Assembly (NCBI RefSeq): GCF_913060805.1
Contig: NZ_CAJXTC010000019.1
Location: 1 to 64,000 of the forward strand
From: an uncultured Draconibacterium sp.
GTDB lineage: Bacteria; Bacteroidota; Bacteroidia; Bacteroidales; Prolixibacteraceae
DNA: 64,000 nt
Direction: 5' to 3'
Position numbers and translations under genes: made by a program. Shown here in pieces: positions 17,908 to 27,041 of the stretch (position 1 is its first letter; every line of letters starts with the position of its first letter). The notes under the pieces were generated by a model that had not been told where the DNA came from, ran no database searches, and worked only from the letters and a program-made list of their open reading frames with translations.

Positions 17908-18647
17908 ATCTGTGTTCCCTCTTTTTCTACCAGGGATCCATCTTCCATAATTACATCGTAGAAATAACCGGCGCCAAAATCTTTTTCCAACGTAAGTTTT
18001 CCTTTAAAAGTAACTACGTCGCCAACTTTAACATTGGCTTGTGTTGTAATTGTCAGGTCGAATTTACCATCGGTACCGGTACCATCCTGAATGTGCACCC
18101 AGTTTTTACCCATCACCTGCTCGTTCACCTTTACAACAGCTCCCTTAATTTCAAATTCTTTGCTGCTGTAATCAGCTTTATTGGCAAAAACATCAGCAAT
18201 CTTCAGCTCTCCATCGGCTTTACTGATTTCAACTTCAGCATCATTTGCAGCCACTTTTCCCTGATGTGATGGCGGCATGGTGCCACCACCCATGGCAGGC
18301 TGCTCTGCTCCCGGTGTTTTGCTGATCTTATTGACAAAATAAATCACATCAAAAGTTTTGTCGATCTCTTTACTGTGGAAATTTTCCATTGGCAGCGCAT
18401 CGTAGTAGTATAAAACTTCGCCCGGATTCACGTCTTGTTTGGCAACAGCAATCCACTTTGCAATGCCATTTTCGGTAGCACTAATGTAGGTGTAACTTCC
18501 TCCCTGAATCACTTCCGAGACTTTAATCATATTGAATGCGCCTTCGCTCTGAGCCTGAGCCGGCGTGTTGTTTTTGTTTCTTACACACGATAAAAACATG
18601 CCGGCAACTGCCAGTATCATCAAAATCTTAGTCATCTTCATCCTCAT
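17904..18647 (-). CDS. NrfJ-like / OB-fold lipoprotein, last gene of the multihaem operon
   Basis: 247 residues with a lipobox (AGMFLSC). ATGs just downstream of the chosen one are also possible starts. The first module (YTYISATENGIAKWIAV ... M-E-N-F-H-S-K ... T-F-D-V-I-Y-F-V) resembles small NrfJ-related proteins found beside multihaem cytochromes. A linker rich in Gly, Met and Pro leads to a C-terminal OB-fold-like domain (EFEIKGAVVKVNEQVMGKNW ... L-T-I-T-T). It lies 16 bases after the outer-membrane barrel gene. A supporting role in cytochrome assembly or binding at the envelope is inferred. Confidence 0.7.
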   Translation of the reverse strand: MRMKMTKILMILAVAGMFLSCVRNKNNTPAQAQSEGAFNMIKVSEVIQGGSYTYISATENGIAKWIAVAKQDVNPGEVLYYYDALPMENFHSKEIDKTFDVIYFVNKISKTPGAEQPAMGGGTMPPSHQGKVAANDAEVEISKADGELKIADVFANKADYSSKEFEIKGAVVKVNEQVMGKNWVHIQDGTGTDGKFDLTITTQANVKVGDVVTFKGKLTLEKDFGAGYFYDVIMEDGSLVEKEGTQI

Positions 18648-18663
18648 AATTCTTTTTATTGTT

Positions 18664-20280
18664 TTAAAATTTAATTCTCAAGTTAAGGTACAACCTGTTA
18701 AACAACTTTTGATCCTGAAATGTTGCCTCGTAATTGGCCGACAAATACAGTTTTTTGCTGAATTGCCACGACAAATCAAGCTCGCCAATGTGCTGCTGCA
18801 AATTAGTTAAAGTATTTACATATTGAAAATCTACCCAACGATAATGCAACATTGTATACAATTTTCCTGAAACCAGATCTTTTGATAACCGTGCGCCGTA
18901 AACCTGCCCGTCAAGATAGCTGGTTTGCATCAAATTGGCGGTGATACTCAACGACGCATTCAGCGCCGGAACTTTTGTCCAGGTTGCAAAGCCATTCAAT
19001 GTTTTTGTGGGTCGCGGATCGTCGTCGCGAAAACGTGTCCCCGCGCTGGCTCCAACAATGAAACCATTTACTGGCCGGTAGTTTATTCTGGCGCGTATTC
19101 CTTGCCGGCTTGCCTGTTGCAAAATTTCGTCGGCATAATTCCGGAATGTTTCGTAGTAGATCACATTTTTCCGATTATCATACGAACCAAAAACTGAAAA
19201 TCGTTTTGAAAAGCGATAACGCGCCGAAAAATACAGGCTGGTTAAACTCACTGTGTTCGTGGGCTTATCATTTTCAAGTTTGTACAAATCGAGCTCCAGC
19301 GAAGAAAATAAGGTTAGATTTTTAATGGCTGAGTTGGTGTGCTGCATGTAAACAAACCGGCGGTCGACATTCCCCGTATTTCGCTGCTCGAAATAAGCCA
19401 TCGACGACTGCACAAAACCATTGGACGTTTTTTGGCTTTGCCCGACGTAAGCACCGTATTCGAACAAATCGAAATTGTAGCCGTAATCCTGGTAATCTGG
19501 CCGCGAACCGCCAACAATTCCGGCGAACATATTTTTAAATTTATATTCGAACTGAATCCCGTCAATGGCCCCAACATTTGCAATGCGCGGATTAATTTTT
19601 CGTCCGGCCCACAAAGTTGCCGACTCATTTATATCGTATTTCAGCGCCAGACTATACACTTTCAATGCATTATTCAGGTTCTCCTGCACCACATCCCACT
19701 GATTTAATTTATGCGTGAAAGACACATAAGTTTCAGCAGATATTTTTGATCCTGACAGATGCGAAGCTTTTGCCGACAAAGTATAACGAAAGCGGTGAAT
19801 ATTATCCGCTTCATCAGAAAAATTGGAGTAAGAAGACAAAGACAATCTGCCGTTTATATCTTGTGTTCTCGACGGTTCTTTTGTCGGTTCCTGAGCAATT
19901 AGAACCTGTTCATTCACATCCTTTTCAGGCAGTTCCGGTTGAGGTTCTATAACTTCCTGAATCGACTTTTTTGTTCTGACAAAAATGACATCATCTACTT
20001 TAAATGAGTGCTCACCTAATTTGGAACACAAACAAGAAATGGAAGATTGATGGTCAACAATTAGAGCTGGTGTCAAACCGTTTTCGTTTCTAATAAACAA
20101 GGTGTCCCCGTTTTCAATTTGCTCAGTAGAAGCAAAACGCACATAAATATTCTCTCCGGTTATGTACGACACTTTTCCTTCAAGTAAACCTGCAGATTCC
20201 TGAGCATTCGCCGCCATTGTTCCCAAAATCAAAAGAAACAATCCCAATAATCTGATATTTGGTTTTCGAATCTTAATCAT
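18664..20280 (-). CDS. Outer-membrane beta-barrel protein of the multihaem operon
   Basis: The start chosen is M-I-K-I-R-K at 20280, whose ATGATTAA overlaps the stop of the 52-haem gene by 8 bases; a longer reading would lack a proper signal peptide. It encodes about 538 residues with a signal peptide (LGLFLLILGTMAANAQ). A small N-terminal periplasmic beta domain (about residues 25-100) precedes a region of alternating hydrophobic/aromatic strands that ends in L-Y-L-N-L-R-I-K-F, typical of barrels. By position it is the likely porin through which the multihaem cytochromes pass electrons. That role is inferred from analogy with porin-cytochrome systems, not from sequence identity. Confidence 0.8.
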   Translation of the reverse strand: MIKIRKPNIRLLGLFLLILGTMAANAQESAGLLEGKVSYITGENIYVRFASTEQIENGDTLFIRNENGLTPALIVDHQSSISCLCSKLGEHSFKVDDVIFVRTKKSIQEVIEPQPELPEKDVNEQVLIAQEPTKEPSRTQDINGRLSLSSYSNFSDEADNIHRFRYTLSAKASHLSGSKISAETYVSFTHKLNQWDVVQENLNNALKVYSLALKYDINESATLWAGRKINPRIANVGAIDGIQFEYKFKNMFAGIVGGSRPDYQDYGYNFDLFEYGAYVGQSQKTSNGFVQSSMAYFEQRNTGNVDRRFVYMQHTNSAIKNLTLFSSLELDLYKLENDKPTNTVSLTSLYFSARYRFSKRFSVFGSYDNRKNVIYYETFRNYADEILQQASRQGIRARINYRPVNGFIVGASAGTRFRDDDPRPTKTLNGFATWTKVPALNASLSITANLMQTSYLDGQVYGARLSKDLVSGKLYTMLHYRWVDFQYVNTLTNLQQHIGELDLSWQFSKKLYLSANYEATFQDQKLFNRLYLNLRIKF

Positions 20281-23200
20281 CCTCTGCAATTCCAAGTGGG
20301 TGACAATCGAAACAACTTGTTGCCGTGTAGACATAATCATTTACCTCGTTGTGATGGCTGTCGGTTTCGGTTTGACTGTGCTCATGACATGTTATACACG
20401 AAAACAATGCAAAGTTATCGGCTTGATAATGGCAATCGATGCATGAATTCCACTGCCCATTATGCCTTCCGCTATAAATCGGAAAGTACTGACCGTCGTG
20501 ATCAAAAGTGGATGGTTCCCAGGCATTTTCCGAATGACACGATTCGCAGTCGATCGGGAAATTAGCAGCCGTATGCGACGGATCTGTTGTGTTATTATAT
20601 TCTGCCGAATGACAACCATAACAAGTGGTTGCCGTGGAGGTATAGTTTCCTTCGTGACACAAAAAGCAGTTGGCTGAGACCACGGCGTGCGCACCATTCA
20701 ATGAATAATAATCGTTGTGATTTGGGAAAAGCGCCGGCTCCCACCCCGGATTAGTAGTGTGGCAATCGTCGCAACTTACAGCCAATCCCAATGATGAATG
20801 ATTTGGATTTGCCGTATTATTATAATCCGTGAGGTGACACGAATTACACAACATCGATGTCCCGGCATAACCATCGGTATGACAGGCGGTGCATTCGGTT
20901 GCGATGTGAGCTCCGGTTAAAGGGAAATCGGTTAAATTATGATCGAAAGTAGCATCTTCCCAACTGTTTACACTGTGGCATTGCAAACAATCTGTCGGAT
21001 AATTCGAAGCCAGATGATTTTCTGCTGAATTATAATTTTCCTGGTGGCAACTGATACAAGCCGGATCGGCGGCGGTGGTTGTTCCCAAATGGCAGTCAGC
21101 ACATTGTCGCCCATCGTGGCCTCCGGTGAGTTCGAAACCGGTTGTTACGGTGTGATTAAACGGAGAAGGTATCCAGGCTGTTGTGGTGTGGCACGTTTCA
21201 CATTCATTCGACAGACCGGCACTGGTATGATCAGGATTTTGGGCTGTGTTGTAATTTTCGATGTGGCATGAGTTGCAAAGCGTCGATGTTCCGGTATAAC
21301 CATCTGTATGGCAAGCAGTACATTCCGTTGCAATGTGAGCTCCGGTTAACGGGAATTCCGTTAAATTATGATCGAAGGTAGCATCGTCCCAGCTATTTAC
21401 GCTGTGGCATTGCAAACAATCTGTTGGGTAATTCGAAGCCAGATGATTTTCTGCCGTATTATAATTATCCTGATGGCAACTGATACATGCCGGATCGGCG
21501 GCGGTGGTTGTTCCCAAATGGCAATCTGCACATTGCCGACCATCATGGCCCCCGGTGAGTTCGAAACCGGTTGTTACGGTGTGATTAAACGGAGAAGGTA
21601 TCCAGGCTGTTGTGGTGTGGCACGTTTCACATTCATTCGACAGACCGGCACTGGCATGATCAGGATTTTGAACTGTGTTGTAATTTTCGATGTGGCATGA
21701 GTTGCAAAGCGTCGATGTACCGGTATAACCATCGATATGACAGGCAGTACATTCGGTCGCGATGTGAGATCCGGTTAACGGAAACTCAGTTAAATTGTGA
21801 TCAAACGTTGCACTTTCCCAGCTGTTTACGCTGTGGCATTGCAAACAATCTGTTGGGTAATTCGAGGCCAGATGATTTTCTGCCGTGTTATAATTCTCCT
21901 GGTGACAACTGATACATGCCGGATCGGCAGCGGTGGTTGTTCCCAAATGGCAATCTGCACACTGTCGCCCGTCGTGCCCACCGATAAGTTCAAAACCTGT
22001 TGTTACAGTATGATCAAACGGAGAAGGAATCCACGCCGTTGTGGTGTGGCACACTTCACATTCGTTCGATAGACCGGCACTGGCATGATCAGGATTCTGT
22101 GCGGTGTTATAATTTTCGATATGACATGAATTGCACATCGTCGATGTTCCTGCATAACCATCGGTGTGGCAAGCAGTACATTCCGTTGCAATGTGAGATC
22201 CGGTTAAAGGGAAATCGGTCAAATTATGATCGAAAGTAGCACTTTCCCAACTGTTTACGCTGTGGCATTGCAAACAATCGGTTGGGTAATTCGAGGCCAG
22301 ATGATTTTCTGCCGTGTTATAATTTTCCTGATGGCAACTCATACACGCCGGATCGGCGGCAGTGGTTGTTCCCAAATGGCAGTCAGCACATTGTCGCCCG
22401 TCGTGCCCGCCGGTAAGTTCGAAACCGGTTGTTACGGTGTGATCGAACGGAGAGGGTATCCAGGCTGTTGTGGTGTGACACGTTTCACATTCATTCGATA
22501 GACCGGCACTGGCATGATCAGGATTCTGTGCAGTATTATAATTATCGATGTGGCACGAGCTGCATAGCGTCGACGTTCCTGCATAACCATCGGTATGGCA
22601 AGCTGAACATTCCGTAGCAATGTGAGATCCGGTTAACGGGAAATCGGTTAAATTATGATCGAAGGTAGCATCGTCCCAGCTGTTTACACTGTGGCATTGC
22701 AAACAATCAGTTGGGTAATTCGAAGCCAGATGATTTTCTGCCGAATTATAATTTTCCTGATGGCAACTGATGCAAGCCGGATCGGCAGCGGTGGTTGTTC
22801 CCAAATGGCAATCTGCACATTGACGACCGTCGTGGCCACCCGTGAGTTCAAATCCAGAAGTTATTATATGATCGAATAACGATGGAGTCCATCCATCTTC
22901 ATTGTGGCACGGTTCACACTCCAAAGAAATACCTGCCGATAAATGATTCGGATTTGCAGCCTCGTTATAGTTTGAGGTATGACAACTACTGCACGCGCTT
23001 GAAGTCCCCGCAAAACCATTGGTATGACAGCTCAAACAATCGCTTTGTACGTGTGCGCCCTTCAGTGGAAATCCGGTTGTTTCGTGGTTAAATGCACCTT
23101 CTTCGCGGCCCAGCGGATGACAGGCAAAACAAGCCAGACTATTGTACGAGTAACCGTTTATTCCCCGATGTTCGTCATCCATTTCATTTTGATTGTGCTC

Positions 23201-24121
23201 ATGACAATCGATACAGCTAAACACCGAATAATTATTTTGTTGCGTGTGGCAATCAAAACAATCGTTCCATTCACCACGGTGTTCGCCTGAATAAATGGGG
23301 AAATAATAATCATCGTGAACAGTAAACTCTGCCGGACTCCAGCCCGGATCGGTTGTATGACAGTCGGTACATTGCGTTGAAAAACCGCTGCTCTGGTGCG
23401 ACGGATTTGTTGCCGAAGCAAAATCAGTTTCATGGCAGCTAAAACAGTCCGTTGAAACCGGTTCAAAAATTCCCGAAGTATGACATTCAATACAACTGCT
23501 TACTGCATGTCCTTTTGTCAACGGGAAAAAATCGTGATTTATGCCTTGTGCCGACCACGAAAATGCATCAACACGATGACATTCAATACAGTCGGTTGAG
23601 AAACCGGATTCCACATGATTCGGCTCTGTTGTTGCGTAATAATTCTGGCTATGGCAATCGATACACTCCACTCCAAGTGGCTGAAATTCTAACAACGATG
23701 CGCTGGTATGACATGCCGAACAATCGGCGGTGTTGTGCGCACCCAACAAAGGGAACCGACTGGTTTGATGAATTTCGGTGATGTTGCTGACCAGCCAGGA
23801 GCGGAAATCGTGACAACGGTTGCAATCGAGGCCAACTGTGTTGTTGTGCATGTCGTTGTGACAATCGATACAATTCGTTTTTGCATCGTTAAAAACCAGG
23901 GTTGTGTGGCACGCTCTGCAATCCGTAAAAGCATGCTGCCCTTCAAGCAAAAAATCGGTTGAATCATGCGAGAAACGTGCCGTCGCTTCCGAGAACGTCC
24001 ACCCTTCGGTGGTGTGGCAGTCGAGGCAATCGAATGAAAGATCCGCACCGTGAGGATTCTCCTGTGCCCTCAGTTGAAAAACCGAAAACAACACCACAGC
24101 TATTAATGACAACTTGCGCAT
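20273..24121 (-). CDS. Giant multihaem c-type cytochrome, 52 CxxCH motifs
   Basis: 1282 residues with a signal peptide (LSLIAVVLFSVFQLRAQ), hence exported. I counted 52 CxxCH haem-binding motifs by eye, none with a longer spacing. Many extra His residues in F-D-H and G-S-H/G-A-H pairs could be distal ligands. The centre is five tandem 143-residue units, each with six haems (residues about 402-1116). The N-terminal 15 and C-terminal 7 haem regions are less regular and resemble each other (Y-F-P-I-Y-S-G, then C-x-D-C-H, then C-F-x-C-H-P-L-G). It overlaps the 20-haem gene by 19 bases and the barrel gene by 8. Probably a periplasmic or outer-surface electron wire. Confidence 0.93.
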   Translation of the reverse strand: MRKLSLIAVVLFSVFQLRAQENPHGADLSFDCLDCHTTEGWTFSEATARFSHDSTDFLLEGQHAFTDCRACHTTLVFNDAKTNCIDCHNDMHNNTVGLDCNRCHDFRSWLVSNITEIHQTSRFPLLGAHNTADCSACHTSASLLEFQPLGVECIDCHSQNYYATTEPNHVESGFSTDCIECHRVDAFSWSAQGINHDFFPLTKGHAVSSCIECHTSGIFEPVSTDCFSCHETDFASATNPSHQSSGFSTQCTDCHTTDPGWSPAEFTVHDDYYFPIYSGEHRGEWNDCFDCHTQQNNYSVFSCIDCHEHNQNEMDDEHRGINGYSYNSLACFACHPLGREEGAFNHETTGFPLKGAHVQSDCLSCHTNGFAGTSSACSSCHTSNYNEAANPNHLSAGISLECEPCHNEDGWTPSLFDHIITSGFELTGGHDGRQCADCHLGTTTAADPACISCHQENYNSAENHLASNYPTDCLQCHSVNSWDDATFDHNLTDFPLTGSHIATECSACHTDGYAGTSTLCSSCHIDNYNTAQNPDHASAGLSNECETCHTTTAWIPSPFDHTVTTGFELTGGHDGRQCADCHLGTTTAADPACMSCHQENYNTAENHLASNYPTDCLQCHSVNSWESATFDHNLTDFPLTGSHIATECTACHTDGYAGTSTMCNSCHIENYNTAQNPDHASAGLSNECEVCHTTTAWIPSPFDHTVTTGFELIGGHDGRQCADCHLGTTTAADPACISCHQENYNTAENHLASNYPTDCLQCHSVNSWESATFDHNLTEFPLTGSHIATECTACHIDGYTGTSTLCNSCHIENYNTVQNPDHASAGLSNECETCHTTTAWIPSPFNHTVTTGFELTGGHDGRQCADCHLGTTTAADPACISCHQDNYNTAENHLASNYPTDCLQCHSVNSWDDATFDHNLTEFPLTGAHIATECTACHTDGYTGTSTLCNSCHIENYNTAQNPDHTSAGLSNECETCHTTTAWIPSPFNHTVTTGFELTGGHDGRQCADCHLGTTTAADPACISCHQENYNSAENHLASNYPTDCLQCHSVNSWEDATFDHNLTDFPLTGAHIATECTACHTDGYAGTSMLCNSCHLTDYNNTANPNHSSLGLAVSCDDCHTTNPGWEPALFPNHNDYYSLNGAHAVVSANCFLCHEGNYTSTATTCYGCHSAEYNNTTDPSHTAANFPIDCESCHSENAWEPSTFDHDGQYFPIYSGRHNGQWNSCIDCHYQADNFALFSCITCHEHSQTETDSHHNEVNDYVYTATSCFDCHPLGIAEDD
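20774..22918 (-). repeat. Five 429-bp tandem repeats inside the 52-haem gene
   Basis: The word CCGGATCGG recurs at 21061, 21490, 21919, 22348 and 22777, exactly 429 bases apart, with long near-identical stretches on both sides. Each unit encodes six CxxCH motifs (C-E-T/P/V-C-H, C-A-D-C-H, C-I/M-S-C-H, C-L-Q-C-H, C-T/S-A-C-H, C-N/S-S-C-H). High DNA identity implies recent duplication or gene conversion. Confidence 0.93.
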
Positions 24122-25698
24122 GTTATATCTTCAAATTTGTATACGATGTAATTACGGATTAAATTATCGGTGGGTTTATGGCAGGCAATACACTCCAGCC
24201 CTTCATGTTTTCCATCGATCTTAAACCGTGCACTATTATGATTGAATTTTTCGGGCAACCAGTTGTTAAACGTGTGGCACCGCTCGCAATCATTTTTCCC
24301 CAGTTCCTCAAACTGCCCAAAATGAATATCATCATGGCAGTTCGCACAGTCAGCCGCGAGTCCTGCAAATTGTTGCGTTACAACTCCGGCCGTTTCGTTA
24401 AAGTGGCAATCGCGACACGAAGCCGCTTTATGTTTTCCTTCAAGGTTAAATTTGGTTTTTGTATGATCAAATTCTACTTGACTCCAAATCACCTCATTAT
24501 GACAAGTACGACAATCGAAATCAGGCATAAATTTGCTGCTGATCTTATTTTCATGAATATTTTCGTGACAGGTAACACAATTGATTTCTTCGAACTTAAA
24601 ATTCCATTCTTCGCCTTTTTTATGGCACTCAAAACAAGGTGTCGCCATGTGTGCGCCGTTTAAGGCAAATTCGGTTTGGTTGTGCCGATCAAGACCAAAT
24701 GAAGACGGCGAAAACCCATGAACGGAATGACAGGAATTACAATCGGGTGAAAGCCCGTTTTTAGCAAACTGACCTTTATGAAAATCGCTGTGACAATCGG
24801 TACAATTAGCATGAGGCAAAGCTTTTGTGTGATTCCCGGAGGTATGGCATTCTTTACAATCTACCGCAACATGTTTGCCTCGCAATGGATAATCGGTGTT
24901 GTTGTGGTTAAATGCGCCAATGTTCTTCACCTGCGTGAATGAAAACTCATCGTGACATTTCCGGCAGTCGTTGCCAAATTTATTGTTGTGTACATCCTCG
25001 TGGCAGCTGGTACAGTTGGCAAATTTTACGTCAGCAAACTGTTGAAATGTCTTGCCATTCAACGTGGTTTTTTCATGGCATTTGGAACAATCGACTTCCC
25101 GGTGTTTCCCAACCAATGGGAATTTAGTTGCTGCGTGATTAAAACCGGTAGCCGGGACAAAAGCTTCCTGGTTGTGACAAGCCGTACAATTCTGCGACAA
25201 AGTATTCTGGTGAACATCGGTATGGCAATCGATACATTCCGTGCCCATTCCGAGGTAAGTTTCGGCTGATTTTTTCTGCGAAATTTTGTTTTTAATTAAC
25301 GCGGCTTTATGACAATCGGCACAGTTTATCTCAGCATGTTTTGCCTCCAGTTTAAAACCCGTTAAATCATGATTGAAAGTATCTTTATCAATCCGAATCA
25401 CCTTAAAATCGCGACCATAATGTTCGCCGTGGCAAGCTGCACATCGTTGCCCGGCTACTTCTGACGAGGCATGATAACCTTTCTTCTGGTCCATCAGATT
25501 TTTTATTTCGGTATGACAGGCCAAACATTTTGCCGACGTTTCCTTCTCGCCCAAAACATGGCACTTTGTGCAGTTTGTAAGACCTTCCAAATGGGCATGC
25601 GCATCCGACAATTCTCCCGGCGACAATTGTGCAAAGGCCTTAACAGCAATAAAAAATACTGCCAAAAGAATTCCGGTATGTTTACCTACGATTTTCAA
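24103..25698 (-). CDS. Multihaem c-type cytochrome, 20 CxxCH motifs
   Basis: 531 residues with a signal peptide (GILLAVFFIAVKAFAQ). I counted 20 CxxCH motifs, the last (C-A-S-C-H) being the final residues before the stop. Units follow a pattern of F-N-H...(F/Y)-x-L-x-G-K-H...C-x-x-C-H, similar to cytochrome c3/c7-like arrays and to the neighbouring 52-haem protein. It starts 4 bases after the flavoprotein gene and overlaps the 52-haem gene by 19 bases. Probably accepts electrons from the membrane module and passes them to the giant cytochrome. Confidence 0.92.
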   Translation of the reverse strand: MKIVGKHTGILLAVFFIAVKAFAQLSPGELSDAHAHLEGLTNCTKCHVLGEKETSAKCLACHTEIKNLMDQKKGYHASSEVAGQRCAACHGEHYGRDFKVIRIDKDTFNHDLTGFKLEAKHAEINCADCHKAALIKNKISQKKSAETYLGMGTECIDCHTDVHQNTLSQNCTACHNQEAFVPATGFNHAATKFPLVGKHREVDCSKCHEKTTLNGKTFQQFADVKFANCTSCHEDVHNNKFGNDCRKCHDEFSFTQVKNIGAFNHNNTDYPLRGKHVAVDCKECHTSGNHTKALPHANCTDCHSDFHKGQFAKNGLSPDCNSCHSVHGFSPSSFGLDRHNQTEFALNGAHMATPCFECHKKGEEWNFKFEEINCVTCHENIHENKISSKFMPDFDCRTCHNEVIWSQVEFDHTKTKFNLEGKHKAASCRDCHFNETAGVVTQQFAGLAADCANCHDDIHFGQFEELGKNDCERCHTFNNWLPEKFNHNSARFKIDGKHEGLECIACHKPTDNLIRNYIVYKFEDITCASCH

Positions 25699-25702
25699 AC
25701 TT

Positions 25703-27037
25703 CTAAGCGTGTTTTAATATTGCCTCGCCAAATTTTGTGGTTATTTCAATTCCTGCATTTCGTAAAAACTCGGTGGGCAATTCGCCACCAGCGAAAATGT
25801 ATATCAACTGATTTTCAAGGACCAACTCCTCATCTTGCTGCGCAATTTCTATGTGCACACAATCTTCTTCAATAGCGTGTACGTTTGAATTTAAAATCAC
25901 TTCCAGGAGTTTCGAGTCAATGGCTTCGTCAAGTTTTTTTCTGTTTTTCGGTTTTAGGCGCGAAAAAGTTTCTTTCCGGTACGAAAGAGTAACTTCATTT
26001 CCGGCAGCCAGCAACAAAGCTGATTCGATAGCCGAATCGCCACCACCAACAACCAATATTTTGTTGCCCGAAATAAGCTCAGGTTCGAGCAACCGGTAAG
26101 CAACTTTTGGTAAATCTTCGCCCGGAACATTTAATTTCCGCGGTGTACCGCGCCGGCCGATGGCCAGCAAAACGCGCTGTGAGGAATACAATTCTCCATT
26201 GCTGCATTCCACCCGAAATCCCTGTTCGGTTTTGGTTATTTTATTTACCTTTTGTTTTTCGTTGATTTTAATTTCGTTCTTCGACAGAACCTCGTTCCAC
26301 AAATCCAGCAATTCGGGTTTGCTGGTTTCGTACAATTTTACCTTTCCATACAACGGCAAATCCATTGGCGAGGTCATTACAATTTTTGCCCGCGGAAAAG
26401 TGTAAACCGTTCCGCCCAGCGTATCCTGTTCGAGCGTAACGGTTTTTAACTTCAGGCGTTTTGCCTCCAGTGTTGCAGAAATTCCTGCCGGCCCGGCGCC
26501 AATTACAACCAAATCATATTCAGTACCACTTCCCGGTTTTATTCCTTTTGCCAGGTTTTGAACAGCTTGTCTTCCCTGCTCTACCGCATTTCTGATCAAT
26601 CCCATTCCGCCCATTTCGCCGGCAATAAACATCCCTTTTACATTGGTTTCGAAAGTTTGATTAACATGAGGCAGATCAACGCCCCGCTTTTCGGTTCCGA
26701 TAAAAAGTGAAATAGCTTGCGTTGGGCAGGCATGAAAACAGGCTCCGTGCCCCACACACTGGCTGGCATTTATAACGGTTGCTTTTCCATTTCGGATTCC
26801 CAGAATATCATGTTCGGGGCAGGCACGAATACAGGCTCCGCTCTGAATACATGAGTTGACATCTACCACCGGATGCAAGGAAACAGGTTCGTGCAATCCG
26901 TCTTCTTTTGCCCGTTGTATCTTCTCTTCAACAATTCTTGATTCACGTCGTAATTTCCGGATATAGATGAAAACTACTCCCAGCAGAAATAATACTACGG
27001 CGCCGTAAATCAATATTTGTTCAAGTAGGTTTTCCAT
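25703..27037 (-). CDS. Membrane-anchored FAD/NAD(P) oxidoreductase with ferredoxin-like domain
   Basis: The start chosen is M-E-N-L-L-E-Q at 27037, 4 bases after the cytochrome b stop; the longer reading would overlap that gene. It encodes 444 residues. An N-terminal helix (LIYGAVVLFLLGVVFIYI) anchors it. Two ferredoxin-like motifs follow, but both lack the second cysteine: C63-x2-S66-x2-C69-x3-C73-P and C94-x2-H97-x2-C100-x3-C104-P. A thioredoxin-reductase-like body has FAD motif V-V-I-G-A-G-P-A-G and NAD(P) motif V-V-G-G-G-D-S-A, plus the GEMGGMGLIRNAVEQGRQA segment. It probably moves electrons between NAD(P)H and the membrane cytochrome; the direction is unknown. Confidence 0.85.
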   Translation of the reverse strand: MENLLEQILIYGAVVLFLLGVVFIYIRKLRRESRIVEEKIQRAKEDGLHEPVSLHPVVDVNSCIQSGACIRACPEHDILGIRNGKATVINASQCVGHGACFHACPTQAISLFIGTEKRGVDLPHVNQTFETNVKGMFIAGEMGGMGLIRNAVEQGRQAVQNLAKGIKPGSGTEYDLVVIGAGPAGISATLEAKRLKLKTVTLEQDTLGGTVYTFPRAKIVMTSPMDLPLYGKVKLYETSKPELLDLWNEVLSKNEIKINEKQKVNKITKTEQGFRVECSNGELYSSQRVLLAIGRRGTPRKLNVPGEDLPKVAYRLLEPELISGNKILVVGGGDSAIESALLLAAGNEVTLSYRKETFSRLKPKNRKKLDEAIDSKLLEVILNSNVHAIEEDCVHIEIAQQDEELVLENQLIYIFAGGELPTEFLRNAGIEITTKFGEAILKHA

Positions 27038-27041
27038 AATT

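Noticed and set aside
20774..22918. Regularly spaced repeats that could suggest a CRISPR array
   Set aside because: The period is 429 bp, in frame and encodes haem motifs, so it is a coding tandem repeat.
20296..24162. Many plus-strand open frames across the cytochrome genes
   Set aside because: They are antisense shadows of the repeated CxxCH coding sequence; they share its repeats and have no start signals or family motifs.
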